Part shown: piece after piece, positions 9,233-22,382 of the stretch
Numbering within the stretch: the stretch's first letter is position 1
Layout of the letters: every line of letters begins with the position of its first letter
NCBI RefSeq assembly: GCF_004912145.1
Contig: NZ_STGT01000002.1
Span: forward strand, 248,001-312,000
Length of the DNA stretch: 64,000 nt
From: Peteryoungia rhizophila
Lineage (GTDB): Bacteria; Pseudomonadota; Alphaproteobacteria; Rhizobiales; Rhizobiaceae
Reading direction: 5' to 3'
Notes under the pieces: model-generated
The model's database searches: none
Told to the model about the DNA's origin: nothing
The model's input: only the letters and a program-made list of their open reading frames with translations
Translations under genes and position numbers: made by a program

Positions 9233-11368
<2,136 letters not shown>

Positions 11369-11424
11369 CCGGTCTTCTCCCTGCTCCGCATGGACTGCGG
11401 GCCGACGACTAGTATTCCTGTTTG

Positions 11425-11534
11425 CCCCTCACGCTGCCCTCTCCTCGCAAGCGGGGAGAGGGAGGTGCTAAGCGGTGCCATCTCGGCCTTCTCCCCGTTC
11501 ACGGGGAGAAGGTGCCGGCAGGCGGATGAGGGGC
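11425..11534. repeat. RIME-like intergenic palindromic repeat, copy 2
   Basis: About 110 bases bounded by GCCCCTCACGC and GGCGGATGAGGGGC. It holds the same two hairpins as copy 1 (CTCTCCTCGCAAGCGGGGAGAG and CTTCTCCCC-GTTCAC-GGGGAGAAG), but in the opposite orientation. It lies between pccA and the mutase gene and may modulate read-through. Confidence 0.8.
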
Positions 11535-11552
11535 TTCCCTCTGCAAGAACTG

Positions 11553-13562
<2,010 letters not shown>

Positions 13563-13628
13563 TTTCTTCTCTCCCTGCCGTTTATCATCCGGGTTCAGCC
13601 TCCAGGCGCTCATGCGCGAAGACTGCCG

Positions 13629-14042
13629 CTATTCCCGCACCTTCTTCTTCAAACCCTTCGCCACACTCTGCTCGTCCTTCACGTCGCCAAAGGCTTCCGG
13701 GAAGTTCTTGCGGGCCAGCTGCTCGTTGATCTTCAGCTTGGCGAAGTAGGATTGCGGATCAAAGCCGCGCTCTGCGGCGATGACTTCGCGGCCGAAGAGG
13801 CGGCAGAGGCGTTCGCCGTCGAGATTGCCGCGCTCGAAGGTTTCGGTGCCGAAAAACTGCCAGAGCGCCTGCATGAAGCCGAGGTCGGCCAGCGCCACGG
13901 TCGGGTCCATGGTGCGGTGGCGCGGCCAGTTGGTGAGCGGCGTCACCTTCGGGTTCGGCCGGCGGATCGTGAATTGCCACTGGGTTCCGGGCAATCCGAG
14001 CGGAAAGCCCTGATGTTTCGGCATCAGCGAATCTTTTGCCAT
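13629..14042 (-). CDS. conserved protein of unknown function, paralogue of its upstream neighbour
   Basis: 137 residues. I do not recognise the family. It is clearly related to the product of 14047-14424: both share KH-GFP-G-PGT, QFTIRR-NP, ALW--FG-E-FERGNLD, RL--LFGREV, FDP-SY and ARK-FPE-F-DV. It adds a charged C-terminal tail (QSVAKGLKKKVRE). No signal peptide, membrane segment or metal motif is visible; the many aromatic and basic residues suggest a soluble, perhaps nucleotide- or protein-binding fold. It starts 4 bases after the previous stop and 66 bases before pccA, so it is part of the propionate operon and is likely a tandem duplicate with a role linked to it. Confidence 0.85.
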   Translation of the reverse strand: MAKDSLMPKHQGFPLGLPGTQWQFTIRRPNPKVTPLTNWPRHRTMDPTVALADLGFMQALWQFFGTETFERGNLDGERLCRLFGREVIAAERGFDPQSYFAKLKINEQLARKNFPEAFGDVKDEQSVAKGLKKKVRE

Positions 14043-14046
14043 GGCG

Positions 14047-14424
14047 TTACACCTCGAACACGTCTTCGAAGGATTCGGGGAAGCTCTTGCGCGCCACCTT
14101 CTCGTCGATGACGAGCATGGCCTCGTAAGACAGCGGGTCGAATTCCTTCGTGGCGGGGACTACTTCGCGACCGAAGAGGAGGCTCAGGCGTGCGGCATCG
14201 AGATTGCCACGCTCGAAAGGCTCCGCGCCGAAGTGGTGCCAGAGTGCATGCAGGAAGGCGGCATCGATCCGGTGTTCCTTGGTGCCGGGGCGCGCCTTGC
14301 GCGGGAAGGCCTTGATGGGGGTCACGCCGCGCGGATTGGCGCGGCGGATAGTGAATTGCACACCGGTCCCCGGCATGCCGCCGGGGAAACCGCGATGTTT
14401 GGTCATGTCGGGCAAGCTCGGCAT
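14047..14424 (-). CDS. conserved protein of unknown function, first of a tandem pair
   Basis: 125 residues with the same unrecognised core as 13629-14042, including FTIRRANPRGVTP near 24-36, PFERGNLDAARLSLLFGREV near 68-87 and DEKVARKSFPESFEDV at the C-terminus. AAGGAGAG stands five bases before the ATG, a strong ribosome site that fixes this start over an internal ATG six codons later. The gene is packed between yghU (9 bases away) and its paralogue (4 bases away), so all three are probably translated from one message with pccB and pccA. Confidence 0.85.
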   Translation of the reverse strand: MPSLPDMTKHRGFPGGMPGTGVQFTIRRANPRGVTPIKAFPRKARPGTKEHRIDAAFLHALWHHFGAEPFERGNLDAARLSLLFGREVVPATKEFDPLSYEAMLVIDEKVARKSFPESFEDVFEV

Positions 14425-14433
14425 GGTCTCTCC

Positions 14434-15345
14434 TTACGCCGCAGCGATCTTGTCCTGCGTCTTCGTCAAGAAGTCGGAGGCATCGTGGCGTTCATGCAGC
14501 TGTTCGGAAAGCGGGCCGTTGGTCTTGTTGACCATGGCGCCACGCTTGATGCCGGGACGGGCTGCGAGTTGTTTCGTCCAGCGCTGGACATGTTCGTAGT
14601 CGTCGACGGCTAAGAAGGTGCCGGCATCGTCGTAGGCGCCATGCAGGGCGAGACGTCCATACCAGGGCCAGATCGCCATATCGGCGATTGTGTAATCCTT
14701 GCCGGCCATGAATTCGTTATCGGCGAGGTGGCGGTTTAGCACGTCCATCTGGCGCTTGACCTCCATGGCATAACGGTCGATGGCGTATTGGATCTTCATC
14801 GGCGCGTAAGAGTAGAAATGGCCAAAGCCGCCGCCGAGGAATGGGGCGGAGCCCATCTGCCAAAACAGCCAGTTCAGCGTCTCGGCCCGCGCGCGTGTTT
14901 CCGTCGGCAGGAAGGCGCCAAACTTTTCGGCGAGGTAGGTCATGATCGAGGCGGATTCGAACAGGCGGATTGGCTTGCCGCCATCCTTCGGCGCATGGTC
15001 CATCAGGGCGGGGATCTTGGAGTTCGGATTGACCTCGACAAAGCCCGAGCCGAATTGATCGCCCTTGCCGATATTGATCAGCCAGGCATCGTATTCCGCA
15101 CCCTCATGACCGGCTTCGAGCAGTTCCTCAAGCAGGATCGTTACCTTCTGGCCGTTCGGCGTTGCCAGCGAATAAAGCTGCAGCGGGTGCTTGCCGACCG
15201 GGCGTTCCACTTCTGTCTGCGCGCCTGCGGTCGGGCGGTTGATGCTGGCAAAGGCGCCGCCATTGCCGGGCTCCCATGTCCAAACTTTTGGCGGCACGTA
15301 GCCGGCCGGCAGGTTCTTCTCGGGCGGGAACTTTTCGTCGCTCAT
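14434..15345 (-). CDS. yghU: YghU-type glutathione S-transferase / GSH-dependent disulfide-bond oxidoreductase
   Basis: 303 residues with the long N-terminal arm typical of YghU (PPKVWTWEPGNGGAFASINRPTAGAQTE), then a thioredoxin-like domain (LQLYSLATPNGQKVTILLEEL; NPNSKIPALMDH) and an all-helical C-domain (DYTIADMAIWPWYGRL). Nu-class YghU proteins bind two glutathiones and reduce disulfides or peroxides. Its position inside a propionate operon is unusual. It may handle thiol or electrophile stress tied to acyl-CoA metabolism, but that is inference. The start follows GAAAGGATCCGATTTC, some 30 bases after the DUF4393 stop. Confidence 0.88.
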   Translation of the reverse strand: MSDEKFPPEKNLPAGYVPPKVWTWEPGNGGAFASINRPTAGAQTEVERPVGKHPLQLYSLATPNGQKVTILLEELLEAGHEGAEYDAWLINIGKGDQFGSGFVEVNPNSKIPALMDHAPKDGGKPIRLFESASIMTYLAEKFGAFLPTETRARAETLNWLFWQMGSAPFLGGGFGHFYSYAPMKIQYAIDRYAMEVKRQMDVLNRHLADNEFMAGKDYTIADMAIWPWYGRLALHGAYDDAGTFLAVDDYEHVQRWTKQLAARPGIKRGAMVNKTNGPLSEQLHERHDASDFLTKTQDKIAAA

Positions 15346-15384
15346 GAAATCGGATCCTTTGATGGTTGCTGTTCAATCTGGACC

Positions 15385-16314
15385 TTAGGTGCGGTTTGCA
15401 AGCCCGCAACGCAAGGCAAAATGATATCCGAGCGGTCTAAGAGCGTAGTAAGTACACGTAGTGGCCCATTGCTTATATTCAAACCAGTGCACGTGAATTC
15501 GTTCTATAAGACCAATAACTTCAAGTATGTTGTAGTCTACTTCAAATTCATCCTTGTACTCATTTTCCCCCGCGTCTCCGAATAGCATGCTTCCGTCAGG
15601 AAGCTCGACCATGATATTTACAATGGCAATTCCAGTATGATCGAGGAGTTCAAGGACGGAATTTGCAATTCTTTCGGCGGAAAATTCTCCGGAGATTTTG
15701 TTCAATTGCTCAGTAATGCTATTTTTAGCGACACTCGAGTTGTACCATATGTTGATGTTGTCCATCGCAATTTCTAGTTGATGTTGGTTTACGTCTCCTA
15801 CGATGGATTTGAGCGCTTTCGCTTGGGATAGTGACATTTGAGAAATTATATTGCAGAAGTGGATGTATTCCGGTTTGTAATCTTCGTATGATGACGCAAG
15901 TAGGCTTGCCCAAAGGTCCTGCAGTTCCGGTTCTGGTCCTTCGATAGATGCCTTTTCGATGAACGGAATAAGGAACTTCGTTGGTGTTGCCGCTCCAGCA
16001 TGGTCGATTGCTCTGATTTTGCTTCGTGCCTGCAGAACGATGTCATAAAGAACACTGTCTTGATGTACCCGCAACAACTCGCGTTTATGGCGAAGTTGAT
16101 CGCCACGAAGCCCGGCCCATTCCGTAAGAGGCGATATTAGGTCCAGCCATGATGAAGCCTTGGCTCGGCTAACGTCCTCCGGAATGGTTTCGGTTGTGAT
16201 CTTCTTCCGCTCAATGATCAACTTCGCCTCAGCGCTCGCCCCGAGCTTCGGCATCTTTGTTTCGGGTTCATTTATGCCTTGCTGCAACCCGTCAATTGGC
16301 TTTTGATCGCTCAT
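15385..16314 (-). CDS. DUF4393 / Abi-alpha-like protein
   Basis: 309 residues from the ATG at 16314. The region about 100-150 (FLIPFIEKASIEGPEPELQDLWASLLASS and then HFCNIISQMSLSQAKALKSI) matches DUF4393, the family of abortive-infection alpha proteins; the preceding segment RLKAR-like basic helix plus KFLIPF is also typical. The fold is helical and no enzymatic motif is seen; no membrane segment is evident. The codon use is visibly AT-richer than all neighbours (about 15425-16260), a sign of acquisition. Yet its ATG lies 7 bases after the pccB stop (TGA-GGAAAAG-ATG), so the pccB stop overlaps its ribosome site. Either an abortive-infection or stress gene has been inserted in frame with the operon, or the family has an unrecognised metabolic role. 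Family call fairly sure, role unknown. Confidence 0.72.
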   Translation of the reverse strand: MSDQKPIDGLQQGINEPETKMPKLGASAEAKLIIERKKITTETIPEDVSRAKASSWLDLISPLTEWAGLRGDQLRHKRELLRVHQDSVLYDIVLQARSKIRAIDHAGAATPTKFLIPFIEKASIEGPEPELQDLWASLLASSYEDYKPEYIHFCNIISQMSLSQAKALKSIVGDVNQHQLEIAMDNINIWYNSSVAKNSITEQLNKISGEFSAERIANSVLELLDHTGIAIVNIMVELPDGSMLFGDAGENEYKDEFEVDYNILEVIGLIERIHVHWFEYKQWATTCTYYALRPLGYHFALRCGLANRT

Positions 16315-16321
16315 CTTTTCC

Positions 16322-17854
16322 TCACAACGGGATCGTGTCGTGCTTTTTCCAATGCGTGCCGACCTGCTTGTTGCGCAAACTTGCAAAGGCCTTGGCAATC
16401 CGGCGGCGCGAGGAATGCGGCATGATCACTTCGTCGATGAAGCCGCGTTCTGCCGCCTTGAAGGGGTTGGCGAAGTTGACTTCGTATTCCTTCGTCCGCG
16501 CCGCGATCTTCTCGGCGTCGCCGAGTTCCGAGCGGTAGAGGATTTCAGTGGCCCCCTTCGCGCCCATCACGGCGATTTCGGCGGTCGGCCAGGCGTAGTT
16601 GATGTCGGCGCCGATATGTTTGGAGGCCATGACGTCATAGGCGCCGCCATAGGCCTTGCGGGTGATGAGGGTCACCATCGGCACGGTCGCCTGGCTATAG
16701 GCGAACAAGAGTTTCGCGCCATGCTTGATGACGCCACCATATTCCTGGGCGGTTCCGGGCAGGAAACCGGGTACGTCGACGAGCGTCAGGATCGGGATCG
16801 AGAAGGCATCGCAGAAGCGGACGAAACGGGCGGCCTTGCGCGATGAATCGATGTCGAGGCAGCCGGCGAGCACCATGGGCTGGTTGGCGACGACGCCGAC
16901 CGTCTGGCCCTCCATGCGGATGAAGCCGGTGATGATGTTCTTGGCAAAGGCTTCCTGGACCTCGAAGAAATCGCCCTCGTCGGCCAGCGCGTAGATCAGC
17001 TCCTTCATGTCATAGGGCTTGTTCGACGAGTCCGGGATCAGTGTGTCGAGCCGCATCTCGATGCGGGCCGGATCGTCATGGAAGGGGCGGACCGGCGGCT
17101 TTTCGCGGTTGTTGAGCGGCAGGAAGTCGAAGAGCAGGCGGACCTGTTCCAGCGCCTCGATGTCGTTTTCGTATGCGCCATCGGCGACGGAGGATTTCTT
17201 GGTGTGGGTCGAGGCGCCGCCCAGCTCTTCGGCGGTGACGATCTCATTGGTGACGGTCTTCACCACGTCGGGGCCGGTGACGAACATGTAGGAGCTGTCG
17301 CGCACCATGAAGATGAAATCGGTCATGGCGGGTGAATAGACGGCACCGCCGGCGCAGGGGCCCATGATCACGGAGATCTGCGGAATGACGCCTGAGGCAT
17401 CGACATTGCGCTTGAAGACATCGGCATAACCGGCAAGCGAGGCCACACCTTCCTGAATGCGGGCGCCGCCCGAGTCATTCAGGCCGATCACGGGCGCGCC
17501 CACCTTCATCGCCATGTCCATGATCTTGCAGATCTTCTGGGCATGGGTTTCCGACAGCGAGCCGCCGAGCACGGTGAAATCCTGGGAGAAGACATAGACC
17601 TGGCGGCCGTTGATCGTGCCCCAGCCGGTGACGACGCCGTCGCCCGGCACCTTCTGTTCGGCCATGCCGAAATCGGTGCAGCGATGCGTGACATACATGT
17701 CGTATTCTTCAAACGAGCCTTCGTCGAGCAGCACGTCCACACGCTCGCGGGCGGTCAGTTTGCCCTTGCCATGCTGGGCGGCGATGCGCTTTTCGCCGCC
17801 GCCGAGGCGGGCCTCGTCGCGACGGGCTTCGAGCTGGTCCAGGATCGTCAGCAT
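16322..17854 (-). CDS. pccB: propionyl-CoA carboxylase, carboxyltransferase (beta) subunit
   Basis: 510 residues, normal for PccB. The two crotonase-like halves show [20 protein letters not shown] and [16 protein letters not shown] in the first (acyl-CoA binding) and [25 protein letters not shown] plus [12 protein letters not shown] in the second (carboxybiotin binding). It transfers CO2 from biotin to propionyl-CoA, giving (S)-methylmalonyl-CoA. The start [12 protein letters not shown] follows GGAGGATAT at ideal spacing; longer in-frame extensions are rejected. It is the first gene of the operon and divergent from pccR, 134 bases away. Confidence 0.96.
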   Translation of the reverse strand: MLTILDQLEARRDEARLGGGEKRIAAQHGKGKLTARERVDVLLDEGSFEEYDMYVTHRCTDFGMAEQKVPGDGVVTGWGTINGRQVYVFSQDFTVLGGSLSETHAQKICKIMDMAMKVGAPVIGLNDSGGARIQEGVASLAGYADVFKRNVDASGVIPQISVIMGPCAGGAVYSPAMTDFIFMVRDSSYMFVTGPDVVKTVTNEIVTAEELGGASTHTKKSSVADGAYENDIEALEQVRLLFDFLPLNNREKPPVRPFHDDPARIEMRLDTLIPDSSNKPYDMKELIYALADEGDFFEVQEAFAKNIITGFIRMEGQTVGVVANQPMVLAGCLDIDSSRKAARFVRFCDAFSIPILTLVDVPGFLPGTAQEYGGVIKHGAKLLFAYSQATVPMVTLITRKAYGGAYDVMASKHIGADINYAWPTAEIAVMGAKGATEILYRSELGDAEKIAARTKEYEVNFANPFKAAERGFIDEVIMPHSSRRRIAKAFASLRNKQVGTHWKKHDTIPL

Positions 17855-17958
17855 ATATCCTCCCGAATGGTCTTCTGGCTTCTGAGCCTTGATGTGACAC
17901 CTATTCCACTGTGCCGCAGAAGAAAACGGTTGAACAGGTGCATCTGTGGATTTATGAA

Positions 17959-17988
17959 TTTGCAAAGTGAAAATTGCGAATTTGCGAA
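17959..17988. promoter_or_regulatory. candidate PccR/ScfR operator: three TTTGCAAA-like boxes
   Basis: Three octamers occur in 30 bases: TTTGCAAA (17959-17966), ATTGCGAA (17973-17980) and TTTGCGAA (17981-17988), the last touching the pccR start codon. I recall TTTGCAAA half-sites for PccR of Rhodobacter sphaeroides and a similar core for corynebacterial RamB, both of the same regulator family. The placement between divergent pccB and pccR, abutting pccR, suggests autorepression plus control of pccB. The spacing here (14 and 8) is not the direct N4 repeat I remember. Confidence 0.6.
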
Positions 17989-19398
17989 ATGGCCATCGGG
18001 AAACTCTTCATCGGCCGCAAGGTCCGCGACATCCGCCAGGCAAACGGCACCACCCAGGCGCAGTTTGCCGATATGGTCGGCATTTCCACCAGCTATCTCA
18101 ACCAGATCGAAAACAATCAGCGCCCGGTCTCGGCCTCGGTGCTTTTGGCACTGGCGGAAAAGTTCGGCATCGATATCACCGAGCTGTCGTCAGGCCAAAA
18201 CGACCGCCTGCTCTCGGCGCTGACGGAGGCGCTCTCCGATCCGCTGTTCGAGACCTACTCGCCGAGCCTGCAGGAGCTGAAGCTCGTCACCCAGAATGCA
18301 CCCGGCTTTGCCCATGCGCTGATTGCTGCGCACCAGGCATACAGGCGCGGCAACGAGCAGCTGGCGAGCCTCGACGACCGGCTGGGGGCGGCACCCAGCC
18401 AGGAGGTGACGCCTTACGACGAAGTGCGCGACTTCTTCCATTTCGTCGACAATTACATCCACGATCTCGACCTTGCCGCCGAGCAACTGGCGACAGAGCT
18501 GCAGCTCGGGGAGGGGGAGAATTATGCGGCGCTCTCGGGCCATCTCGAAGCGCGGCACGGCGTGCGCGTGGTGCGCGGCGAGGCGGGCGACGAGGCCATC
18601 CGCCGCTTCGATCCGGTGGGGCGGATCCTCACCGTCAGCCGCTATGCCTCGGCCCCCACCCGCGATTTCCAGATCGCCATCCAGATCGCCCAGCTGGCCG
18701 CTGCCACCAAGATCGACCAGGTGCTGAAACAGGCGAATTTTCGCAGCGAAGAGGCGGTCGAGATCTGTCGCATGGGACTGCACAACTACTTCGCCGGCGC
18801 GCTGATCCTGCCCTATCGCAGCTTCCTCACCGCCGCGCGGGATCTCCGCCACGACATCGAACTGCTCGCCGCCCGTTTCGAGGCCTCGCTCGAACAGGTC
18901 TGCCACCGTCTTTCGACGCTGCAGCGCCCGGGCCTCAAGGGCGTGCCGATCTTCTTTGCCCGCATCGACCGGGCCGGCAATATCACCAAGCGCCACAGCG
19001 CAGCTCGCCTGCAATTCGCCCGTTTCGGCGCGGCCTGTCCGCTGTGGAATGCCCATCAGGCCTTCGAGACGCCCGGCCGGATCATTCGCCAGACGGCGGA
19101 AACGCCTGATGGCGTGCGCTATCTCTGCATCGCCACCCAGGTATCAAAAGGCTCCGCCGGCTTCCGCGCCGCCAATCCGCGCTACGCGCTCGCCCTCGGC
19201 TGCGAGATCTCCTATGCCGGCGCCTTCGTCTATGCCGACGACCTCGACCTCTCCAACCGCGGCGCCTTCGACCCGATCGGCATTTCCTGCCGCATCTGCG
19301 AGCGCATCAAATGCACCAGCCGCGCTGTGCCACCATTGAAACGGAAGTTGGTGGTGGATCATCGGGTGCGGAACCCGATGCCGTATGAGATTGAGTGA
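17989..19398 (+). CDS. pccR: PccR-like short-chain fatty acyl-CoA regulator (ScfR family, XRE HTH)
   Basis: 469 residues. N-terminal XRE-type HTH about 5-62 ([39 protein letters not shown]), a central region with an IrrE/peptidase-like remnant (about 120-290), and a cysteine-bearing C-terminal domain ([22 protein letters not shown]) typical of DUF2083/ScfR proteins. ScfR proteins sense acyl-CoAs and control their catabolic genes; PccR controls propionyl-CoA carboxylase. The ATG at 17989 ([11 protein letters not shown]) matches the family start and is preferred over one five codons upstream, because that would put the third box inside the gene. Divergent from pccB, its presumed target. Confidence 0.88.
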   Translation: MAIGKLFIGRKVRDIRQANGTTQAQFADMVGISTSYLNQIENNQRPVSASVLLALAEKFGIDITELSSGQNDRLLSALTEALSDPLFETYSPSLQELKLVTQNAPGFAHALIAAHQAYRRGNEQLASLDDRLGAAPSQEVTPYDEVRDFFHFVDNYIHDLDLAAEQLATELQLGEGENYAALSGHLEARHGVRVVRGEAGDEAIRRFDPVGRILTVSRYASAPTRDFQIAIQIAQLAAATKIDQVLKQANFRSEEAVEICRMGLHNYFAGALILPYRSFLTAARDLRHDIELLAARFEASLEQVCHRLSTLQRPGLKGVPIFFARIDRAGNITKRHSAARLQFARFGAACPLWNAHQAFETPGRIIRQTAETPDGVRYLCIATQVSKGSAGFRAANPRYALALGCEISYAGAFVYADDLDLSNRGAFDPIGISCRICERIKCTSRAVPPLKRKLVVDHRVRNPMPYEIE

Positions 19399-19500
19399 GA
19401 GCGCCTTGGTTTGTGAGATCGTCGACAATTTTGGGTTGTAAGTTTCGCGCCAGCTTTTGCCGCTAGCTCTTGTCTAAGAAGCGCGAAGCGGAGTGAGGCG

Positions 19501-20199
19501 ATGCAGATCAGTCAGTCCACGAACACCTATGTGGCAAAATCTGCCAGTTCGAGCTCTGCTTCCGGGGCGAAGAGCCCGGATCAGAGTTTCGGCTCGTTCT
19601 TCAATGACGGCGACTATGCATCCAAGGACAATGGCCTGTTCAAGAACCTGCTCCAGGATCCTGAACTGCAGGACAATTACGTGCGCCGTGCTGACGGTGG
19701 ATACGAGTTCATCCCCGACGTTGAACGCGGGCTGCGCTCCACGAGCGTCAGCATCTTGGCCAATCTGATCGAAGAGCAGAATGGCTATGACTACAATGCG
19801 GTAGAAGCTGTGGGCCTTTTCACGCCGAACGAACTTGCAGCATTTCGTCAAATGACTGGCTATAATCTCGTCCAAGCTGGCGGAATGGTGACTGTGACCG
19901 ATGACTACGGGCGCGGTGTACCTGCGGCTGACCAAGCCCAGGTCATGGCAGCTTGGGAAGCGTTCGATGTCGCCAAGGGAATCCAGGAATATTCCGATCC
20001 CGGCGGGGAATTGACAGTTGCTGATATTCAAAGCGCCGCTCGGTGGGTTGCAGAAGTCAGAGGTGGCGACGCGGCTTTCTGGGATGACATTTTCAATATG
20101 ATTGATGGTCTTGCTTCTTCCGACAGCCCGCTCGCATCCGGCGAAAGCAACGTTTCGGAGCAAGACCTCGTCACGGAAGCCGCGGAGGTAGCTCGTTAG
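19501..20199 (+). CDS. hypothetical protein, Ser-rich N-terminus
   Basis: 232 residues; family not recognised. The first 30 residues are rich in Ser, Ala and Lys (KSASSSSASGAKSPDQ) and look disordered, without a signal peptide. The rest is acidic and looks helical, with a region of aromatic and acidic residues (EEQNGYDYNAVEAVGLFTPNELAAF) and a middle DDYGRGVPAADQ. GGAGTGAGGCG directly precedes the ATG, so translation is well supported. Base use is a little less GC-rich than the flanks. It stands alone between pccR and the convergent hibch gene. A secreted effector-like or cytoskeletal role cannot be judged from sequence. Confidence 0.7.
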   Translation: MQISQSTNTYVAKSASSSSASGAKSPDQSFGSFFNDGDYASKDNGLFKNLLQDPELQDNYVRRADGGYEFIPDVERGLRSTSVSILANLIEEQNGYDYNAVEAVGLFTPNELAAFRQMTGYNLVQAGGMVTVTDDYGRGVPAADQAQVMAAWEAFDVAKGIQEYSDPGGELTVADIQSAARWVAEVRGGDAAFWDDIFNMIDGLASSDSPLASGESNVSEQDLVTEAAEVAR

Positions 20200-20220
20200 T
20201 CGTAGCCGAGCTTCGAGTGA

Positions 20221-21294
20221 TTAGCCAAACAACCGCTCATCCCTCGCCGCAAAGAACGCCTCCACACTCTCCGGCGCCACATCCTCCAGCGTCGCCGGCG
20301 CCCATTTAGGGTTCCTGTCCTTGTCGATGATCGCCGCGCGGATGCCTTCGTAGAAGTCGGGAACCTTGACTACCTGCAGCGTGCCGGCGAATTCGCGTTC
20401 GAGGCAGGTTTCGAGGTCCCGGGAGGCGCGGGCTGCGCGCAGCATGCGGAGCGTGACCTTCAGGCTGGTCGGGGACTTGGCGCGCATGGCCGCAAGCGTT
20501 CGGGTAGCGAGGTCGCCCTTTTCCCGTTCGAGGGCGGCGATGATCTCCTCCACCGTGTCGAAGGCGAAGCAGTGGTCGATCATGTCTCGGCCTTCGGAAA
20601 AGATGCCTTTCGGGCCGTCCACCGTGTAATCGCGGATCGTCGAGGCGATCGATTGGCCAAGGGCGGGCGCGGGGAGGGCGGCGATCCGTTCCAAGAGTTC
20701 GGCCACCCGGTCCGGCGGGACATACCAGTCGGCAAAGCCTGCGGTGATGGCATCGGCGCCGTTCACCGCCTCGCCGGTCAGGCCCATCCAGGTGCCGAGT
20801 TCGCCCGGTGCGCGCGACAGGAGCCAGGTGGCGCCGATATCGGGGAAGAAGCCGATGGCGGTTTCGGGCATGGCGAGTTTGGTCGTTTCGGTGACGATGC
20901 GGTGGCTGCCATGGCTTGAGATGCCGACGCCGCCGCCCATGGTGATGCCGTCCATCACGACGACATAGGGCTTCTTGAAGCCGGCGATGCGGGCGTTCAG
21001 GCGGTATTCGGCCTTGAGGAAGTGGGAGGCCTTGCCATCACCGGCCTTGCCGCTCTCATAGAACATCCTGATGTCGCCGCCGGCGCAAAGCCCGCGTTCG
21101 CCTTCGCCGGTGACGAGGACGGCGGCGACGTCGCGTTCGGCCTCGAACGCGTCGAGCGCCTTGCCGAAATCCATCACCATGTCTTGCGAGAGGCTGTTCA
21201 AGACGCGCGGGCGATTGAGGGCGATGAGGCCGAGTGCGCCCTTTTTCCCCGTCAGGATCTCATTGCCCTGATAGTCCGCCTCAAGATATCGCAT
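20221..21294 (-). CDS. 3-hydroxyisobutyryl-CoA hydrolase (enoyl-CoA hydratase/isomerase superfamily)
   Basis: 357 residues, the length of HIBCH rather than the ~260 of ordinary crotonases. Oxyanion-hole segments are GEGERGLCAGGDIRMFYE and VVMDGITMGGGVGISSHG; the catalytic pair lies in MPETAIGFFPDIGATWLLSR. The enzyme hydrolyses 3-hydroxyisobutyryl-CoA in valine breakdown, a route that ends in propionyl-CoA. This makes functional sense beside the propionyl-CoA operon, although it is a separate transcript. GGGAGGAC precedes the ATG. Confidence 0.9.
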   Translation of the reverse strand: MRYLEADYQGNEILTGKKGALGLIALNRPRVLNSLSQDMVMDFGKALDAFEAERDVAAVLVTGEGERGLCAGGDIRMFYESGKAGDGKASHFLKAEYRLNARIAGFKKPYVVVMDGITMGGGVGISSHGSHRIVTETTKLAMPETAIGFFPDIGATWLLSRAPGELGTWMGLTGEAVNGADAITAGFADWYVPPDRVAELLERIAALPAPALGQSIASTIRDYTVDGPKGIFSEGRDMIDHCFAFDTVEEIIAALEREKGDLATRTLAAMRAKSPTSLKVTLRMLRAARASRDLETCLEREFAGTLQVVKVPDFYEGIRAAIIDKDRNPKWAPATLEDVAPESVEAFFAARDERLFG

Positions 21295-21366
21295 GCCGTC
21301 CTCCCTTGTATTTTGAGAGAGTTAGATATGCGTCGCTGAGAAAGGGCAAGTGCGCCGATGGTCGGA

Positions 21367-22323
21367 TCAGGTCACGAGATTGCGCGGGGTGCCTGCCAGG
21401 AAGAGCTCGATATTCTCGATCAGCTGGTCGGCCAGCGCCTGGATCGCCTCCCGGCTCGCCCAGGCGACATGTGGCGTGAGGATGACGTTGTCTCTGGCTG
21501 CGATGCGCATCATCGGGCTGTCGGGGGCGGGCGGTTCGCCATCGGTCACGTCGAAGCCGGCGCCGGCGATCTGGCCGGCGTCGAGCGCCTTTTCCAGCGC
21601 CAGTTCGTCGACGAGGCCGCCGCGACCGGTGTTGATGAGAAGCGGCCGGCGTTCCATCAGCGCGAATTCCCGGGCACCGATCACGCCGCGCGTTTCCGGC
21701 GTCAGCGGGCAGTGGAGCGTGATCACGTCAGAACGCTTCATGACCTCGTCGAACGCCGTTTGCCCGGGCTTCAGCTCGGTTGCGCCGCGTCGGCCGGCGG
21801 CGAGCACGGTCATGCCGAAGGCCTCGGCGATCTTGCCCACCGACTGGCCAAGCGTGCCATGGCCGATGATGCCGAGCGTCGAGCCGCCGAGGTCTGAAAT
21901 CGGATAATCGAAATAGCAGAATTGTGCGGCCTGCTGCCAGCGTCCTTCGATCACCGACTGGCGATAGGGCAGGATCGAGCGGCGCAGCGCCAGCATCAGG
22001 GCGAAGGTGTGTTCAGGCACCGTGTGTTTGGCGTAATTCCTGATATTGCAGACGGCGATGCCACGCGCCCTGGCTTCCGCGAGATCGACGATATCGGTGC
22101 CGGTGGCGGAGACGGCGATCAGCTTGAGTTTTGTGGCGCCGGCAATTGCCTCGGCGCGGACAGGGGCCTTGTTGGTGATCACGACATCGGCGTCGCGGAT
22201 GCGCTCAGCCACTTCATGCGGTTCGGTTCGGGCATGGACTACCATCTCATGCGGCACGGAGGGCGCGCGGACCACGGTTTCCGGCGACAGCGTGTCGCGG
22301 TCGAGAAAGACGATACGGATCAT
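21367..22323 (-). CDS. D-2-hydroxyacid dehydrogenase, glycerate/hydroxypyruvate-like
   Basis: 318 residues. NAD-binding Rossmann motif GIIGHGTLGQSVGKIAEAFG, substrate arginine in SVATGTDIVDLAEARARGI context, catalytic NTGRGGLVDELAL and the active-site histidine in LTPHVAWASREA. NAD(P)-dependent reduction of a 2-oxo acid such as hydroxypyruvate is expected; the LTPHVAWAS ending resembles glycerate dehydrogenase (HprA). The ATG follows GGAGGTCCTCC. It is 60 bases before the GST gene on the same strand, so co-transcription with the GST and Rieske genes is possible. Confidence 0.85.
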   Translation of the reverse strand: MIRIVFLDRDTLSPETVVRAPSVPHEMVVHARTEPHEVAERIRDADVVITNKAPVRAEAIAGATKLKLIAVSATGTDIVDLAEARARGIAVCNIRNYAKHTVPEHTFALMLALRRSILPYRQSVIEGRWQQAAQFCYFDYPISDLGGSTLGIIGHGTLGQSVGKIAEAFGMTVLAAGRRGATELKPGQTAFDEVMKRSDVITLHCPLTPETRGVIGAREFALMERRPLLINTGRGGLVDELALEKALDAGQIAGAGFDVTDGEPPAPDSPMMRIAARDNVILTPHVAWASREAIQALADQLIENIELFLAGTPRNLVT

Positions 22324-22382
22324 GGAGGACCTCCCTGCGTTGTCATCGACCTAGCCGAGCGGCTTTCGGCCAGCAAGGCAGG

